A program made the position numbers and the translations under genes. A DNA stretch of 39,105 nucleotides from Polyangia bacterium. Lineage in GTDB: Bacteria; Myxococcota_A; Polyangia; Polyangiales; Sandaracinaceae. The stretch spans positions 1 to 39,105 of the forward strand of contig JAUHXR010000049.1 in the NCBI GenBank assembly GCA_030426845.1, written 5' to 3'. Under the pieces are notes generated by a model that was not told the origin of the DNA, searched no databases, and saw nothing but the letters and a program-made list of their open reading frames with translations. Shown one piece after another: positions 30,838 through 39,105 of this stretch (positions within the stretch are counted from its first letter, which is position 1; the number at the start of each line of letters is the position of its first letter).

Positions 30838-31433
30838 CGTCCTCCCCCCGGCGTCTCCTCGGTGATCTCGACGACCGCGTCCATCCGCCGCTGCGCGGCC
30901 GCGATCCGGCGCTTCGCGGTGGCGAGCGAGCACCCGGCCAGCTCCGCCACCTCCTCGAGCTTGTAGCCCTCGACGACCCGCAAGGTCCACGCGATGCGCT
31001 CGTCGGCCGAGAGCTGGCGGAGCACCCGGTCGACCACCGCCAGCTCGGCCCGCACCTGGGGGCTCGCCGTCCGCGCGGCGAGGCGCTCGAGGCCGCCGTC
31101 CTCACGCGCGGGCAGCAGGCCGAGCGCGCGCTGGAGTCGCCGCCGCCGGATGACCCGGCGCACGCGGATGACCGCGATCTGCCGCAGCCACCCCCGGAAC
31201 GCCTCGGGCTCACGGAGCTTGTCGAGCTTCTCGAAGGCCTGGACGAAGGCGTCGTGCATCACGTCCTCGGCGTCCTGCGGCGAGCCGAGCAGGCGGTTTA
31301 CCAGCCGATGGATGGCCGAGGCGTGCCGCCGGTACAGGTCGTCCTCGGCGCCGCGGTCCCCCGCGCATGCACGCCGCACGAGGTCCCCGTCGGGGATCTC
31401 CGCGCTCGTCGGCTCGGGCTGGGGTTGGCGCAT
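30834..31433 (-). CDS. ECF RNA polymerase sigma factor
   Basis: A 199-residue ECF-type sigma factor. Region 2 (~30-95) has DDLYRRHASAIHRLVNRLLG, the PQDAEDVMHDAFVQAF core and RGWLRQIAVIRVRRV. Region 4 (~130-190) has LSADERIAWTLRVVEGYKLEEVAELAG and the helix-turn-helix SLATAKRRIAAAQRRM. ATG at 31433 is preferred over GTG at 31445. It is followed with ATGA overlap by a FecR-type regulator, so it is probably held inactive by that protein. Its promoter region carries a bipartite element also found, in opposite orientation, before the divergent lipoprotein gene, which suggests autoregulation. Confidence 0.92.
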   Translation of the reverse strand: MRQPQPEPTSAEIPDGDLVRRACAGDRGAEDDLYRRHASAIHRLVNRLLGSPQDAEDVMHDAFVQAFEKLDKLREPEAFRGWLRQIAVIRVRRVIRRRRLQRALGLLPAREDGGLERLAARTASPQVRAELAVVDRVLRQLSADERIAWTLRVVEGYKLEEVAELAGCSLATAKRRIAAAQRRMDAVVEITEETPGGGR

Positions 31434-31452
31434 GGGTGCGACCACGGGCCCA

Positions 31453-31562
31453 GGGTTCCACGGGGCCGCGGCTTCGGCTCACGGGCTCGCCAAAAAACCG
31501 GTTCGACGCGATGATGGGCGTCCCCCCCGCCCGTGAGCCGTTCGCGGGCCCTCGTGGAACCC
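31453..31562. promoter_or_regulatory. Palindromic double promoter between ECF operon and lipoprotein gene
   Basis: The element GCCCGTGAGCCG-N12-CGTGGAACCC occurs twice, once on each strand pointing away from the centre: 31529-31562 on plus and 31486-31453 on minus. The 12-base spacer is the same in both copies. Each reads toward its own gene, and the two arms are separated by 42 bases. Spacing between GTGAGCC and CGTGG is consistent with ECF-type -35 and -10 boxes (inference). Confidence 0.6.
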
Positions 31563-31570
31563 TTGAGCCC

Positions 31571-32416
31571 ATGGCCCCGCTGCGCATCGCCCTCGTCGCC
31601 CTCCTCGTCGGGGGCTGCACGTTCAAGGGCGACGTGCTGATCCCGCCCCCCCCTCCGGGGTCCGACGGCGGCAGGGACGCCGGCCGTCCGCGGTTCGACG
31701 CGGGCCCGCCGTTCCCCTGGGCGGACGCCGGGCCGCGCGGCTCCTGCTCCCCCGGGACGCCCGATCCCTGGGAGCCGGTCCCGCCGCCGCCCGTGCCCCA
31801 CGTGGTCGACGGGCAATTCACCGGGACGGAGTGGTCGGCCGCGCCGGTGCTCCAAGGGCTCTACGGCGACGTCTACCTCGACGCGCGCGACGGCTTCCTC
31901 TACCTCCTGCTCGACTGGCGGGTGAACACCCTCGGCCCGTGCGGCGGGACGTTCCGGCTGAACGTCAACGGCATCTCGTTCGAGGTCACCTTCCTCACGT
32001 CCGGCGAGGTCCTCGTCACGGGAGCGCCGCTGCCCGCGGTCGGCGCGCTCGGCTTCGGCCCGAGCCCCGTCGAGCCCCAGGCCCACGCCCTCTACGAGCT
32101 GCGCATCCCCCTGCCGGACGGGGCGGTCCACGTCTGCCCGACCGCGCCGCGCACGGGCGTGCTCTGCGAGGACGCGGTGGCCGAGGTGATGGTCTTCTCG
32201 CTCGAGAGCGTCGGCGGCGAGGTGCGGGTCTTCCGCTCCAGCGCGTTCGAGCTCGGGCGGCTGCCGCTCGGCGCGGCCTGCGGCGCGCAGGAGGGGGTCT
32301 GCGACGAGAGGCTCCTCTGCGTCATGGGGCGGTGTCAGGACCCGGCGTCGATCCCCGACGCGGGCCCGGACGCAGGCGCCGACGACCCCGACGCGGGCCC
32401 GATGGGGCCCGGCTGA
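31571..32416 (+). CDS. Lipoprotein, putative ECF-regulon member
   Basis: A 281-residue lipoprotein: MAPLRIALVALLVGGC with lipobox VGGC, then a Pro- and DAG-rich linker (~25-75), and a beta-rich domain (~78-245) with HVVDGQFTGTEWSAAPVLQG and DVYLDARDGFLYLLLDWR. The D-G-x-x-x-x-x-E-W start resembles CBM9/DOMON-type carbohydrate- or heme-binding domains; this is weak. Two Cys pairs near the end (ACGAQEGVC, LCVMGRC) look like disulfides, and the tail is again DAG-rich. ATG at 31571 lies only 9 bases after the promoter-like element, so its transcript would have almost no leader. Confidence 0.78.
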   Translation: MAPLRIALVALLVGGCTFKGDVLIPPPPPGSDGGRDAGRPRFDAGPPFPWADAGPRGSCSPGTPDPWEPVPPPPVPHVVDGQFTGTEWSAAPVLQGLYGDVYLDARDGFLYLLLDWRVNTLGPCGGTFRLNVNGISFEVTFLTSGEVLVTGAPLPAVGALGFGPSPVEPQAHALYELRIPLPDGAVHVCPTAPRTGVLCEDAVAEVMVFSLESVGGEVRVFRSSAFELGRLPLGAACGAQEGVCDERLLCVMGRCQDPASIPDAGPDAGADDPDAGPMGPG

Positions 32417-32450
32417 GCCTGCGCGTGAGCGAGGCGCGTTCGCGGGCCCC

Positions 32451-34283
32451 TCAGCCCGCGGCCTCGCGGTAGCCGGCGGCCTGGAGGTCGAACATCCGCT
32501 GGTAGAGCCCGCCCGCGCGCATCAGCTCCTCGTGGGTCCCCGTCTCGACCACCCGCCCTCCGTCCATCACGACGATGCGGTCCGCCATCCGCACGGTGCT
32601 GAAGCGGTGGGTGATGAGGATCGCGGTGGCGCCGCGCTTGAGCTCGCGGAAGCGCTCGAAGATCTCGTGCTCGCCCTCGGCGTCGATCGAGGCGGTCGGC
32701 TCATCCAGGATCAGGACACGGGACTTGCGCATGAACGCGCGCGCGAGGGCCATGCGCTGCCACTGGCCGATCGAGAGCTGCTCGCCTCCGAACCAGCGGC
32801 CGAGCATCGAGTCGTAGCCCTCGGGCAGGCTCTCGATCACCTCGCTCGCTCCCGCGTCCTCGGCCGCGCGCGTGATCTCGTCGCGCACGCCGAGGCTCGG
32901 GAGCCACCCGATGCCGACGTTGTCGGCGGCGGTGAAGTGGTAGTGGACGAAGTCCTGGAACACGACGCCGATGCGGGCGCGGAGCTCACCCTTGTCGAGC
33001 TCCGCGATGTCCGCGTCGTCGAGGAAGATCGAGCCGCCCGGGATCGGGTAGAGGCCGACCAGGAGCTTGATGAGCGTCGTCTTGCCGGCGCCGTTCGGCC
33101 CGACCAGCGCGACCGTCTCGCCGGGCGCGACCTCGAAGCTCACCGCGTCCAGGCACGGCCGCTCCGAGCCGGGGTAGCGGAACGAGACGTCCTGAAAGCG
33201 GATCCGCGGCGCCTCGTCGGTCGGCGAGACGTCCGCCGGGCCGCGCTCGGTCGCGTCGTCGCTCTCGATGCTCAGCAGCGCGAAGAGGTTGCTCATGTAG
33301 AGGTTGTCCTCGTAGGCGCGGGCGAGCGAGCTCATCGCGGACTGAAAGGCGCCTTGCCCCTGGCGGAACACGGTGAGGTAGAGCGTCATCGAGCCGAGGG
33401 TGATCGCGCCGATCACCGTCTGGCCGACGATCACCGCGTAGATCGCGTAGAAGACGCCGACGCTCACCGCCCCGAGGAGGGTCACCGCGAGGGCGCGGCG
33501 CGTCGCGAAGCGGCGGTCCTCCTCGTAGAAGCCCTCGAAGAGCGCGCGGTGACCGGCGAGGATCCAGCGGCCGAGCGCGAAGAGCTTCACCTCCTTGGCG
33601 TAGTAGTCGCTCGTGAGGAGCTGCCCGAGGTAGTACGCGCGGCGCTCCTCGGGGGTGCGCTTGAGGTGGATGACGTAGCGCTCGGCCGCGAAGCGCGTCT
33701 CGGCGAGGAACGGGAGCCCCGCGAGGCTGAGCGCGAGGACCGCCCACCACGAGAACTGCGCGAGGAGCGCGCCGTAGCCGACGAGCGTGACCACGCTCTT
33801 GGCGAGGTTGAGCCCGTGGGTGATCATCTCGAGCGGGCGCCAGCTCGACTCCTTCCGGGCGCGCTCGAGGGTGTCCATGAACTCCGGGTCCTCGTAGTGG
33901 CGGACCGAGAGCGACAGCGCCTTGTCGAAGATGATCTGGTCCACCTCGAGCGCGAGGCGGGTCCGCAGGAGCTGGGCGGTGAGGCCGGCGTACTGGCCGC
34001 TCAGGTGCGAGCCGAGGATCAGCGCGAGCTCGACGATCACCCACGTCAGCGGCGGGCCGACCGGGTGGGCCGGGTCCTCGATGGAGGCGAGGACCGCGTC
34101 GACGATCAGCTTGCCGACGTAGGCGATCGCGATCGGCAGCAGCGCGCTCACGGCCGCGGCCGCGACGTGCTGGAGCGTGAGCCCGCGCGCGACCCGCCAG
34201 GCGAGAGCCACCGCGCGGCGCACGTTCGAGACGAGCAGCCGGAGCTGGACCGTGAGGCTCTTGGGCGGGGGCGCGTCGGCCAC
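32451..34283 (-). CDS. ABC transporter, fused membrane and ATPase domains
   Basis: A 610-residue half-size exporter. The membrane domain (~30-330) has about six helices; the ATPase domain (~360-600) has Walker A GPNGAGKTT (K401), Q-loop VFQDF (Q443), a signature of LSIGQ (503-507) rather than LSGGQ, Walker B VLILDEPTAS (D527, E528) and the switch histidine ITHRFS (H559). It would work as a homodimer exporting a lipid, glycan or peptide. It is the last gene of a minus-strand run with an epimerase, a GT39 and a YfhO-like protein (gaps 6, 13 and 8 bases), so a lipid-linked glycan is a reasonable cargo (inference). Confidence 0.9.
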   Translation of the reverse strand: MADAPPPKSLTVQLRLLVSNVRRAVALAWRVARGLTLQHVAAAAVSALLPIAIAYVGKLIVDAVLASIEDPAHPVGPPLTWVIVELALILGSHLSGQYAGLTAQLLRTRLALEVDQIIFDKALSLSVRHYEDPEFMDTLERARKESSWRPLEMITHGLNLAKSVVTLVGYGALLAQFSWWAVLALSLAGLPFLAETRFAAERYVIHLKRTPEERRAYYLGQLLTSDYYAKEVKLFALGRWILAGHRALFEGFYEEDRRFATRRALAVTLLGAVSVGVFYAIYAVIVGQTVIGAITLGSMTLYLTVFRQGQGAFQSAMSSLARAYEDNLYMSNLFALLSIESDDATERGPADVSPTDEAPRIRFQDVSFRYPGSERPCLDAVSFEVAPGETVALVGPNGAGKTTLIKLLVGLYPIPGGSIFLDDADIAELDKGELRARIGVVFQDFVHYHFTAADNVGIGWLPSLGVRDEITRAAEDAGASEVIESLPEGYDSMLGRWFGGEQLSIGQWQRMALARAFMRKSRVLILDEPTASIDAEGEHEIFERFRELKRGATAILITHRFSTVRMADRIVVMDGGRVVETGTHEELMRAGGLYQRMFDLQAAGYREAAG

Positions 34284-34291
34284 GGCGCGCT

Positions 34292-36481
34292 CTACCAGGG
34301 CACACGGCCCTTGGCTATGCGAACGAAGGCGCCGCCGAACAGCAGGAGCAGGGTCACCCCGAGCGTGAGGATCAGGACCACCCGCAGCGGCCGACCGTCC
34401 GCGGGCCGGAAGCGCAGCTCGATCGCGTGGGCGCCGCCGTCGACACGGACCGCGCGGACGAACCCGTTGGCCCGGAGCACCCGCGCGGGCGCGCCGTCCA
34501 CCGTCGCCTCCCAGCCCGGGTAGAACGCCTCGTTGATCACCACCACGCCGCGGCGGGGCGCGTCGATCGTGAGGCTCACCGCGTCGGGCGCCCGGCCGAA
34601 GGTGTCCGCCGCGGCCGCGGGCGCGGACCGGGCGCGCGCGCGCAGCGTCGACGTCGGCTCGCCCTCGAGGATCGCCACCGCGCCGGGCGCCAGCTCGATC
34701 ACCCGGGCGAGCGCGGCCTCGCGATCGGGCGCGCGCTCCACCTCCACCTCGGGCACGAAGTACGCGGGCGGCGTCGCGTCGAGCAGCTCGAAGACCTGAC
34801 GCTCGCGCGCGTCACGGTAGGCGCGGCTGACCCGCAGCGCCTCGCGGAGCTCCGCGGGCGGCGGCAGGAAGTGACGATCCCAGCCGTGGATGAAGTGCGG
34901 GCCGACCATCGCCCATCGCACGTTGAATTGCGGGGCGAGGGCCGGGTGCTCCCGGAGCCGACTCACCACCGTCGACCAGCTCGAGAGGGCGAGCGGGTCC
35001 TGGTAGCCGCGCAGGTCGGGCACCCGGTGGCGCGTCCCGCCGCGGCACGCGACCCCGAACTCCATCATCGCGTGGTCGAGCCCCGAGGCGCGGGCGAGCA
35101 CGCGGTCCTCGGCCACCACCGGCGGTGGGCCGTCGCGCAGGTGGCGGTCCGCGGGCATCGCCTGGCTGAGATCGAGGAGGACGAGCGCGCTCACCGCCAC
35201 GCCGCACAGCGCCCCGCGCGCGTCGTAGGGCGGCGGCAGGGTGCGGGCGAGGAGGACCGTGCCGGCCGCGGCGAGCAGCGCGCCCGGCCCGCGGGCCTCG
35301 AGCCCTGCCGCGAGCCCGAGGCCCAGCCCGAGCAGCAGCCCGGCGACGATCCGGGCCCGCGTCGGATCACCCCGCAGCGGCCCCAGCCGGGTGGCGGCGA
35401 GGCCCAGCCACGCCCCCGCGGCCGGCCCGAGCCACGCCTCGTAGCGGTGCGGCAGGCGGAAGCGGTCGACGCCCGGGATCCACGCGAAGGCGAGCTCGAA
35501 GAGCGGGCCGTTCGTGCCCATCGCGAGCAGCAGGGCGACCGCAGCCACCGCGACGAAGAAGCCCGCGAGCGCGCGGCGCTCTGCCCGCAGCGCGAAGGGC
35601 AGGGCGGCGAGCGCGAGCCAGCCGACGTAGAGGTGGTTGCCGGGGCGCGGCCAGACGAACGCGCTGAGGCCCTCGAGGTCCAGGCCGCCGTCGGCGATCG
35701 ACGCGAGGCTCCGCCCGGCCTGCACGCTGTGCTCGGCCAGGCGCGCGGTCGGGACCAGCACCGCCGCGAGGAGCCCCGCGCCGAGCAGCGCGGCCACGCC
35801 GATCGCGGGCAGCGCGCGCGCGCGTCCGGGTCCGGACGCCCCCAGGCGGAACGCGAGGTAGAGGATCGTGAGCGCGCCGGCGAAGTAGAGCGCGGGCGGC
35901 GACCCCGTCCAGCCGGCGAGCGCGAAGGCGAGCGCGAGGAGCGCGCCGTCGGTCACCGAGCGCTCCACCGCGACCCGGTCGGCCGCCCACAGCATCAGGG
36001 GCAGGTACGCGAGGGCGTGGGTGAGGTTGAGCTCCCAGTTGTGCCGCATGAACGGCGCGGCCTCGATCACCACCGCCCCGACGACCGCCCCGCTCCACGC
36101 CGCCCCGACGCGACGCAGCCAGAGCAGCCCGAAGAGGCCCGCGAGGAGGAAGCCGACCATCACGCGCAGGACGGCCCAGTCGAGCACCGGCGCGGGCCCG
36201 CCGATCGCGCAGGTCACCCAGGTGAGCGGGTGGAACGCGGCGCTCTGCGGGTCGGCGTAGAACGGGTAGCCGCCGCGGTCGTAGGGGTTCCAGTACGGCA
36301 GCTCGCCGTCGTGCAGCGAATCGCAGACGTAGACGAGGTCGGGCCAGTACTGCTCCGGCACGTCCCACTCGAACCACGGCGGCTCGCCCCCGCTCAGCAG
36401 CGCCCAGGTGATGGGCCAGAACAGGAACGCGGTGGTGGCCACGACGGCGAGCGCGGCCACGATCGGGGCCCGGTCCCTCAC
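34292..36481 (-). CDS. YfhO-family multi-pass membrane protein
   Basis: A 729-residue protein with roughly ten to twelve membrane helices and a large soluble region near the C-terminus. It starts with a helix, then SLHDGELPYWNPYDRGGYPFYADPQS, which is the signature loop of the YfhO family (WNPY/GxPFxADPQ), proteins linked to glycosylation of lipoteichoic acid and related polymers. The soluble segment (~540-700) includes AFYPGWEATVDGAPARVLRANGFVRAV, another conserved YfhO block, followed by a final helix. It uses a GTG start at 36481, 13 bases after the GT39 stop, in the same operon. It is probably a polyprenyl-sugar-dependent glycosyltransferase (GT-C fold; inference). Confidence 0.85.
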   Translation of the reverse strand: MRDRAPIVAALAVVATTAFLFWPITWALLSGGEPPWFEWDVPEQYWPDLVYVCDSLHDGELPYWNPYDRGGYPFYADPQSAAFHPLTWVTCAIGGPAPVLDWAVLRVMVGFLLAGLFGLLWLRRVGAAWSGAVVGAVVIEAAPFMRHNWELNLTHALAYLPLMLWAADRVAVERSVTDGALLALAFALAGWTGSPPALYFAGALTILYLAFRLGASGPGRARALPAIGVAALLGAGLLAAVLVPTARLAEHSVQAGRSLASIADGGLDLEGLSAFVWPRPGNHLYVGWLALAALPFALRAERRALAGFFVAVAAVALLLAMGTNGPLFELAFAWIPGVDRFRLPHRYEAWLGPAAGAWLGLAATRLGPLRGDPTRARIVAGLLLGLGLGLAAGLEARGPGALLAAAGTVLLARTLPPPYDARGALCGVAVSALVLLDLSQAMPADRHLRDGPPPVVAEDRVLARASGLDHAMMEFGVACRGGTRHRVPDLRGYQDPLALSSWSTVVSRLREHPALAPQFNVRWAMVGPHFIHGWDRHFLPPPAELREALRVSRAYRDARERQVFELLDATPPAYFVPEVEVERAPDREAALARVIELAPGAVAILEGEPTSTLRARARSAPAAAADTFGRAPDAVSLTIDAPRRGVVVINEAFYPGWEATVDGAPARVLRANGFVRAVRVDGGAHAIELRFRPADGRPLRVVLILTLGVTLLLLFGGAFVRIAKGRVPW

Positions 36482-36494
36482 CGTCCGTCCCGCG

Positions 36495-37949
36495 TCACCG
36501 GTAGAGCTCCAGCGCGGGCGCGACCCCGACCTGCGACCGACGCGCGAGCTCCATGCCGGCCGCGCGCGCCCGCTCGCGCAGCTCGTCGGCGCGCCACGAG
36601 CCCGCGTTGACGAGGACGGCCCCGAAGCGCGCGTCGTCGGCCGCGTAGCGCTCGTTGAGCGCGTCGACCGGCGCGGCGACGTAGCCGAGGTAGGGCTCCT
36701 CGAGCTCGACGGTCATCGGCCAGCCGGTGAGCACCGGCGCGTCGCCCGGCGCGAGCGCGGCGAAGGCGTCCCGGTGGGTCGCGATCACGTCGGCGTAGGC
36801 GAAGGAGTGCTCCTCGGTGTCCGACGCGGTGCGCGCGCGCAGGCCGAGCATCCCCGCGAGCGCGGCGGCGCCGATCAGGCTCCAGCGCGCGGTCGCGCGG
36901 GCGAGCGGACGGAGCCGCCCGAACCCCTCGAGGATCGCCGCACAGAGGAGCACGAGGAGGCCCGGGTGCGCGGGCAGCGCGTAGCGCTCGAGCCAGAACA
37001 TCTTGGTGAAGAAGATCGCGTTGAACAGGACGAGCGCGAGGCAGGCGGCGATCACCGCGTCGCGGCCCGGGACGCCGGTCGGCGCGCGCGCCGCGGCGGG
37101 CGCCCGGCCGAGCGCGATCGCGGCCATCGCGCCCGCCGCCAGGAGCCAGCGCAGGTGCCAGCCGAGGAGCGACGGGACCACCGTCAGGACGTTCGCGGCC
37201 TCAAGGGGCCGGTCCGCGAAGAGGTTCGCGTGGTGCGGGAACACGAAGTAGCCCGCGTGGAGCTTCTGCCACGCGAAGAACCCGCCGAGCGCCCAGAGCG
37301 GGACGGTGGCGAGCGCGATCGGCCCGACGGCGCGCTTGCCGGCGCCGCGCTGCGCGACGAGGACCCCCACCCCGATCGCGGCCGCGGTGAAGATGCCGGT
37401 CTCCTTGATCCACACCATCAGCACGCCGAGCGCGACCGCCCAGACGAGGCGCCCGCGCGCGAAGCAGAGCAGCGCGAGCGCGCTCAGGGCGGTGAGCGGC
37501 ATCTCGGGCAGCATCATGTTGCCGATGCTGAGGAACAGCGGCGTCGCCGCGAGGAGCCCGGCCGCGGCGAGCCCGACCGGGCGCGAGAAGGTCCAGGCGC
37601 CGAGCAGGTAGGTGCACGCGAGCGCGAGCGCGGTGAACGGCAGGACCAGGAGGTGCCCGACCGCCGGGTCGGTCCCGAACAGGCGGAACGCCGCGCCAGC
37701 GAGGAGGTAGAAGAGCGGCGGGTGACCGCGCGAGTAGTCGTCGGGGAACACCCCCGGGGTCACGTCGAGGCCGTGCTCCGCCACCCAGCGCGCGCCCGGC
37801 ACGTAGACGTCGGCCTCGTCCCAGAAGTACGCGAGGTCGAGGGGGCCGGGTCGCACGATCGCGACCCAGGCGACCGCGGCGAGCAGCGCGAGCGCTACCT
37901 CCGTCAGCGGACCTTGCGCACGCGAGGCGCCCGACGAAGCGCGGAGCAC
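36495..37949 (-). CDS. GT39/ArnT-like membrane glycosyltransferase
   Basis: A 484-residue protein with about ten helices. The first periplasmic loop carries YFWDEADVYVPGARW with the acidic pair D44/E45 expected for GT-C glycosyltransferases of the GT39/PMT family, and GHPPLFYLLAGAAFRLFG. A later loop contains HHANLFADRP. The C-terminal ~100 residues are soluble (FAYADVIATHRDAF, TGWPMTVEL, YVAAPVDALNERYA). It would transfer a sugar from polyprenyl phosphate to a lipid, protein or glycan at the outer face of the inner membrane. GTG start at 37949, six bases downstream of the epimerase stop. Confidence 0.87.
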   Translation of the reverse strand: MLRASSGASRAQGPLTEVALALLAAVAWVAIVRPGPLDLAYFWDEADVYVPGARWVAEHGLDVTPGVFPDDYSRGHPPLFYLLAGAAFRLFGTDPAVGHLLVLPFTALALACTYLLGAWTFSRPVGLAAAGLLAATPLFLSIGNMMLPEMPLTALSALALLCFARGRLVWAVALGVLMVWIKETGIFTAAAIGVGVLVAQRGAGKRAVGPIALATVPLWALGGFFAWQKLHAGYFVFPHHANLFADRPLEAANVLTVVPSLLGWHLRWLLAAGAMAAIALGRAPAAARAPTGVPGRDAVIAACLALVLFNAIFFTKMFWLERYALPAHPGLLVLLCAAILEGFGRLRPLARATARWSLIGAAALAGMLGLRARTASDTEEHSFAYADVIATHRDAFAALAPGDAPVLTGWPMTVELEEPYLGYVAAPVDALNERYAADDARFGAVLVNAGSWRADELRERARAAGMELARRSQVGVAPALELYR

Positions 37950-37955
37950 GGGCCC

Positions 37956-38966
37956 TCAGAGCAGGCGATCGCGCCAGGTGCGCGGCGTCTGCTCGCCGAC
38001 GATCTCGAGCTCGAAGGCGTAGTCGAACGGCCGCGTCCCGCGCGCGCGGACGTAGTCGACGATCTGCCGGAGGCTCGCGTCGAGGTCGCCCGCCGGCGCG
38101 AACCCGAGCCGCTCGCGCGCGAGGTCCGCCGAGCACGTCACGAGCTTCACCTCGCACGGGCGGTCCTCGACGTGGATCGGGGCGAGCCCCTCGAAGCCCA
38201 CCGCGTCGGCGACCCGGCGCGCGAGCTCGTTGACCGTGATGTAGCCGTCGTCGGGCCCCACGTTGACGAGGAGGCCGTCCATTCCCGGCTCCACCGCGAG
38301 CTTCACCAGGCAGTCGACGACGTCCTCGACGGGGCTGAAGCAGCGCATCTGCTCGCCGTCGCCGTAGATGTAGGGCTGGCGACCCTGGAGCATCAGGTTG
38401 GCCATGATGGACGCGACGTTGCGGTACGGGTCGTCGTACTTCTGGCGCGGCCCGATGATGTTGTGTGGCACCGCGATCGCGTGCTCGACGCCATGGGTCG
38501 CCGCGAGCTGGCGGAGCAGCGCCTCGCTCGCGACCTTCGCGATGCCGTACGGGTCGCGGGGCGCGGCCGGGGTCTGCTCGGTGAACGGCACGGGGCCGTC
38601 GCCGTAGCGCGCGATCGAGCTGCAGTAGACGATGCGCTCGACCCGGTTGTGGATCGCCGCGCTGAACGTCGCGACCGAGGCCTGGACGTTGTTCTTCACG
38701 ACGAACGCGGGGCTGAAGACGCTCAGCCCCTCGTGGGCCGCGGCGGCGGCGTGGACGAGCACCGACGCGCCCTCGGTGATCTCGCGCATCCGCGTGAGGT
38801 CGCAGCAGTCGGCCTCGTAGAGCTCGGCTCCGTCGGGGACGTTGTCGCGGTAGCCGCCCGAGAGGTCGTCGCAGCCCGCGACCGAGTGGCCGAGCGTCAG
38901 CAGGCGCTCGGCGAGGTGGCTGCCGAGGAACCCCGCGATGCCGGTGATGAAGACCCGCCTCGACAC
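37956..38966 (-). CDS. NAD-dependent nucleotide-sugar epimerase/dehydratase
   Basis: A 336-residue extended short-chain dehydrogenase. The nucleotide-binding motif is TGIAGFLG (G9, G12, G15), catalytic residues are S117 (CSSIARYG), Y140 and K144 (YGIAK), and the later NIIGPRQKYDDPYRNV block follows the UDP-glucose 4-epimerase/UDP-glucuronate epimerase layout. It would supply a modified sugar nucleotide for the glycosyltransferases downstream. The GTG at 38966 is the last start before the conserved first strand; a GTG at 38996 would add ten basic residues. It is the first gene of the four-gene minus-strand operon and divergent from the partial gene at 39031. Confidence 0.88.
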   Translation of the reverse strand: MSRRVFITGIAGFLGSHLAERLLTLGHSVAGCDDLSGGYRDNVPDGAELYEADCCDLTRMREITEGASVLVHAAAAAHEGLSVFSPAFVVKNNVQASVATFSAAIHNRVERIVYCSSIARYGDGPVPFTEQTPAAPRDPYGIAKVASEALLRQLAATHGVEHAIAVPHNIIGPRQKYDDPYRNVASIMANLMLQGRQPYIYGDGEQMRCFSPVEDVVDCLVKLAVEPGMDGLLVNVGPDDGYITVNELARRVADAVGFEGLAPIHVEDRPCEVKLVTCSADLARERLGFAPAGDLDASLRQIVDYVRARGTRPFDYAFELEIVGEQTPRTWRDRLL

Positions 38967-39030
38967 GCGCGGCAGCCTATCACGGGGCCGACGCACTCCG
39001 GGTTGGGTAAGCTGCGGGGCGGAGGTGCGG

Positions 39031-39105
39031 ATGCGACGGCGCTCGGTCGGTCCCTGGGTTCTGCTGGCGCCGCTGCGGTTGGCGCTGTCGCTGCTGCTGG
39101 CCCTG
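39031..39105 (+). CDS. N-terminal fragment of a membrane or secreted protein (partial)
   Basis: ATG at 39031 follows a clear ribosome site (GGAGGTG at 39020-39026) and a TAAGCT hexamer at 39008-39013. Only 25 codons are visible: a basic MRRRS start and a Leu-rich stretch suggest a signal peptide or first membrane helix. No family can be named. Confidence 0.55.
   Translation, partial: MRRRSVGPWVLLAPLRLALSLLLAL

Noticed and set aside
32451-34283. A defective ABC transporter because the signature is LSIGQ instead of LSGGQ
   Set aside because: Walker A, Walker B, Q-loop and switch His are all intact, and substitutions at that position occur in working transporters.

Overview
The window is a very GC-rich bacterial chromosome segment that is densely coded on both strands. 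It carries three Hanks-type Ser/Thr kinases (two of them with membrane anchors and Pro-rich tails), hybrid histidine kinases, lipoproteins with Asp-Ala-Gly (DAG) linkers, and many GTG starts with ATGA/GTGA overlaps. This combination points to a Myxococcota member, probably Polyangiales/Sandaracinaceae-like (inference; no rRNA or marker gene is present). No stretch longer than 300 bases lacks a gene. The largest gaps are 12305-12526 (a 15-bp tandem repeat) and 22300-22533 (hairpins and a foldback element).

Layout. 1-2361: the tail of a probable membrane glycosyltransferase, a DUF6265 lipoprotein and a PLP-dependent cysteine-desulfurase-like protein. 2468-9444: a zinc-ribbon coiled-coil membrane protein, then a tightly coupled run (amidohydrolase, SGNH/GDSL hydrolase, SxtJ-like membrane protein, O-carbamoyltransferase), a Rieske oxygenase, an opposing small lipoprotein, and a 54-residue DUF5989/SxtK-like protein. 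Together these resemble the sxtI-J-K-L tailoring block of saxitoxin clusters, but without any toxin-backbone genes. 9475-12304: a truncated repeat element, a clan-A glycoside hydrolase and a Ser/Thr kinase. 12527-17479: a signalling block of a hybrid histidine kinase translationally coupled to a Ser/Thr kinase-receiver fusion, then a soluble PhoR-like kinase. 17532-20667: an LpxL-like acyltransferase, a LamG lipoprotein and a TPR protein. 20695-22299: a third Ser/Thr kinase.

22369-28463: a glycan/radical-SAM region. A 4-base-overlap operon encodes a GT2 glycosyltransferase and two radical SAM proteins. Nearby is a 708-residue NodB deacetylase-GT2 fusion whose C-terminal third looks like a radical SAM domain with its three cluster cysteines replaced. 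A solo ClpX-type zinc-finger protein and a small membrane protein lie between them. 28507-31433: an ECF sigma factor, a FecR-like anti-sigma factor and an outer-membrane-like protein, facing a lipoprotein gene across a palindromic double promoter. 32451-38966: a four-gene surface-polysaccharide operon (sugar-nucleotide epimerase, GT39, YfhO-like protein, ABC exporter). The window ends in the start of another gene.

Three items deserve most attention: the pseudo-radical-SAM fusion; a 169-bp foldback element of which a precise half recurs 13 kb away with 87/87 identity; and 15-bp tandem repeats at four separate loci, three of which span exactly 120 bp.
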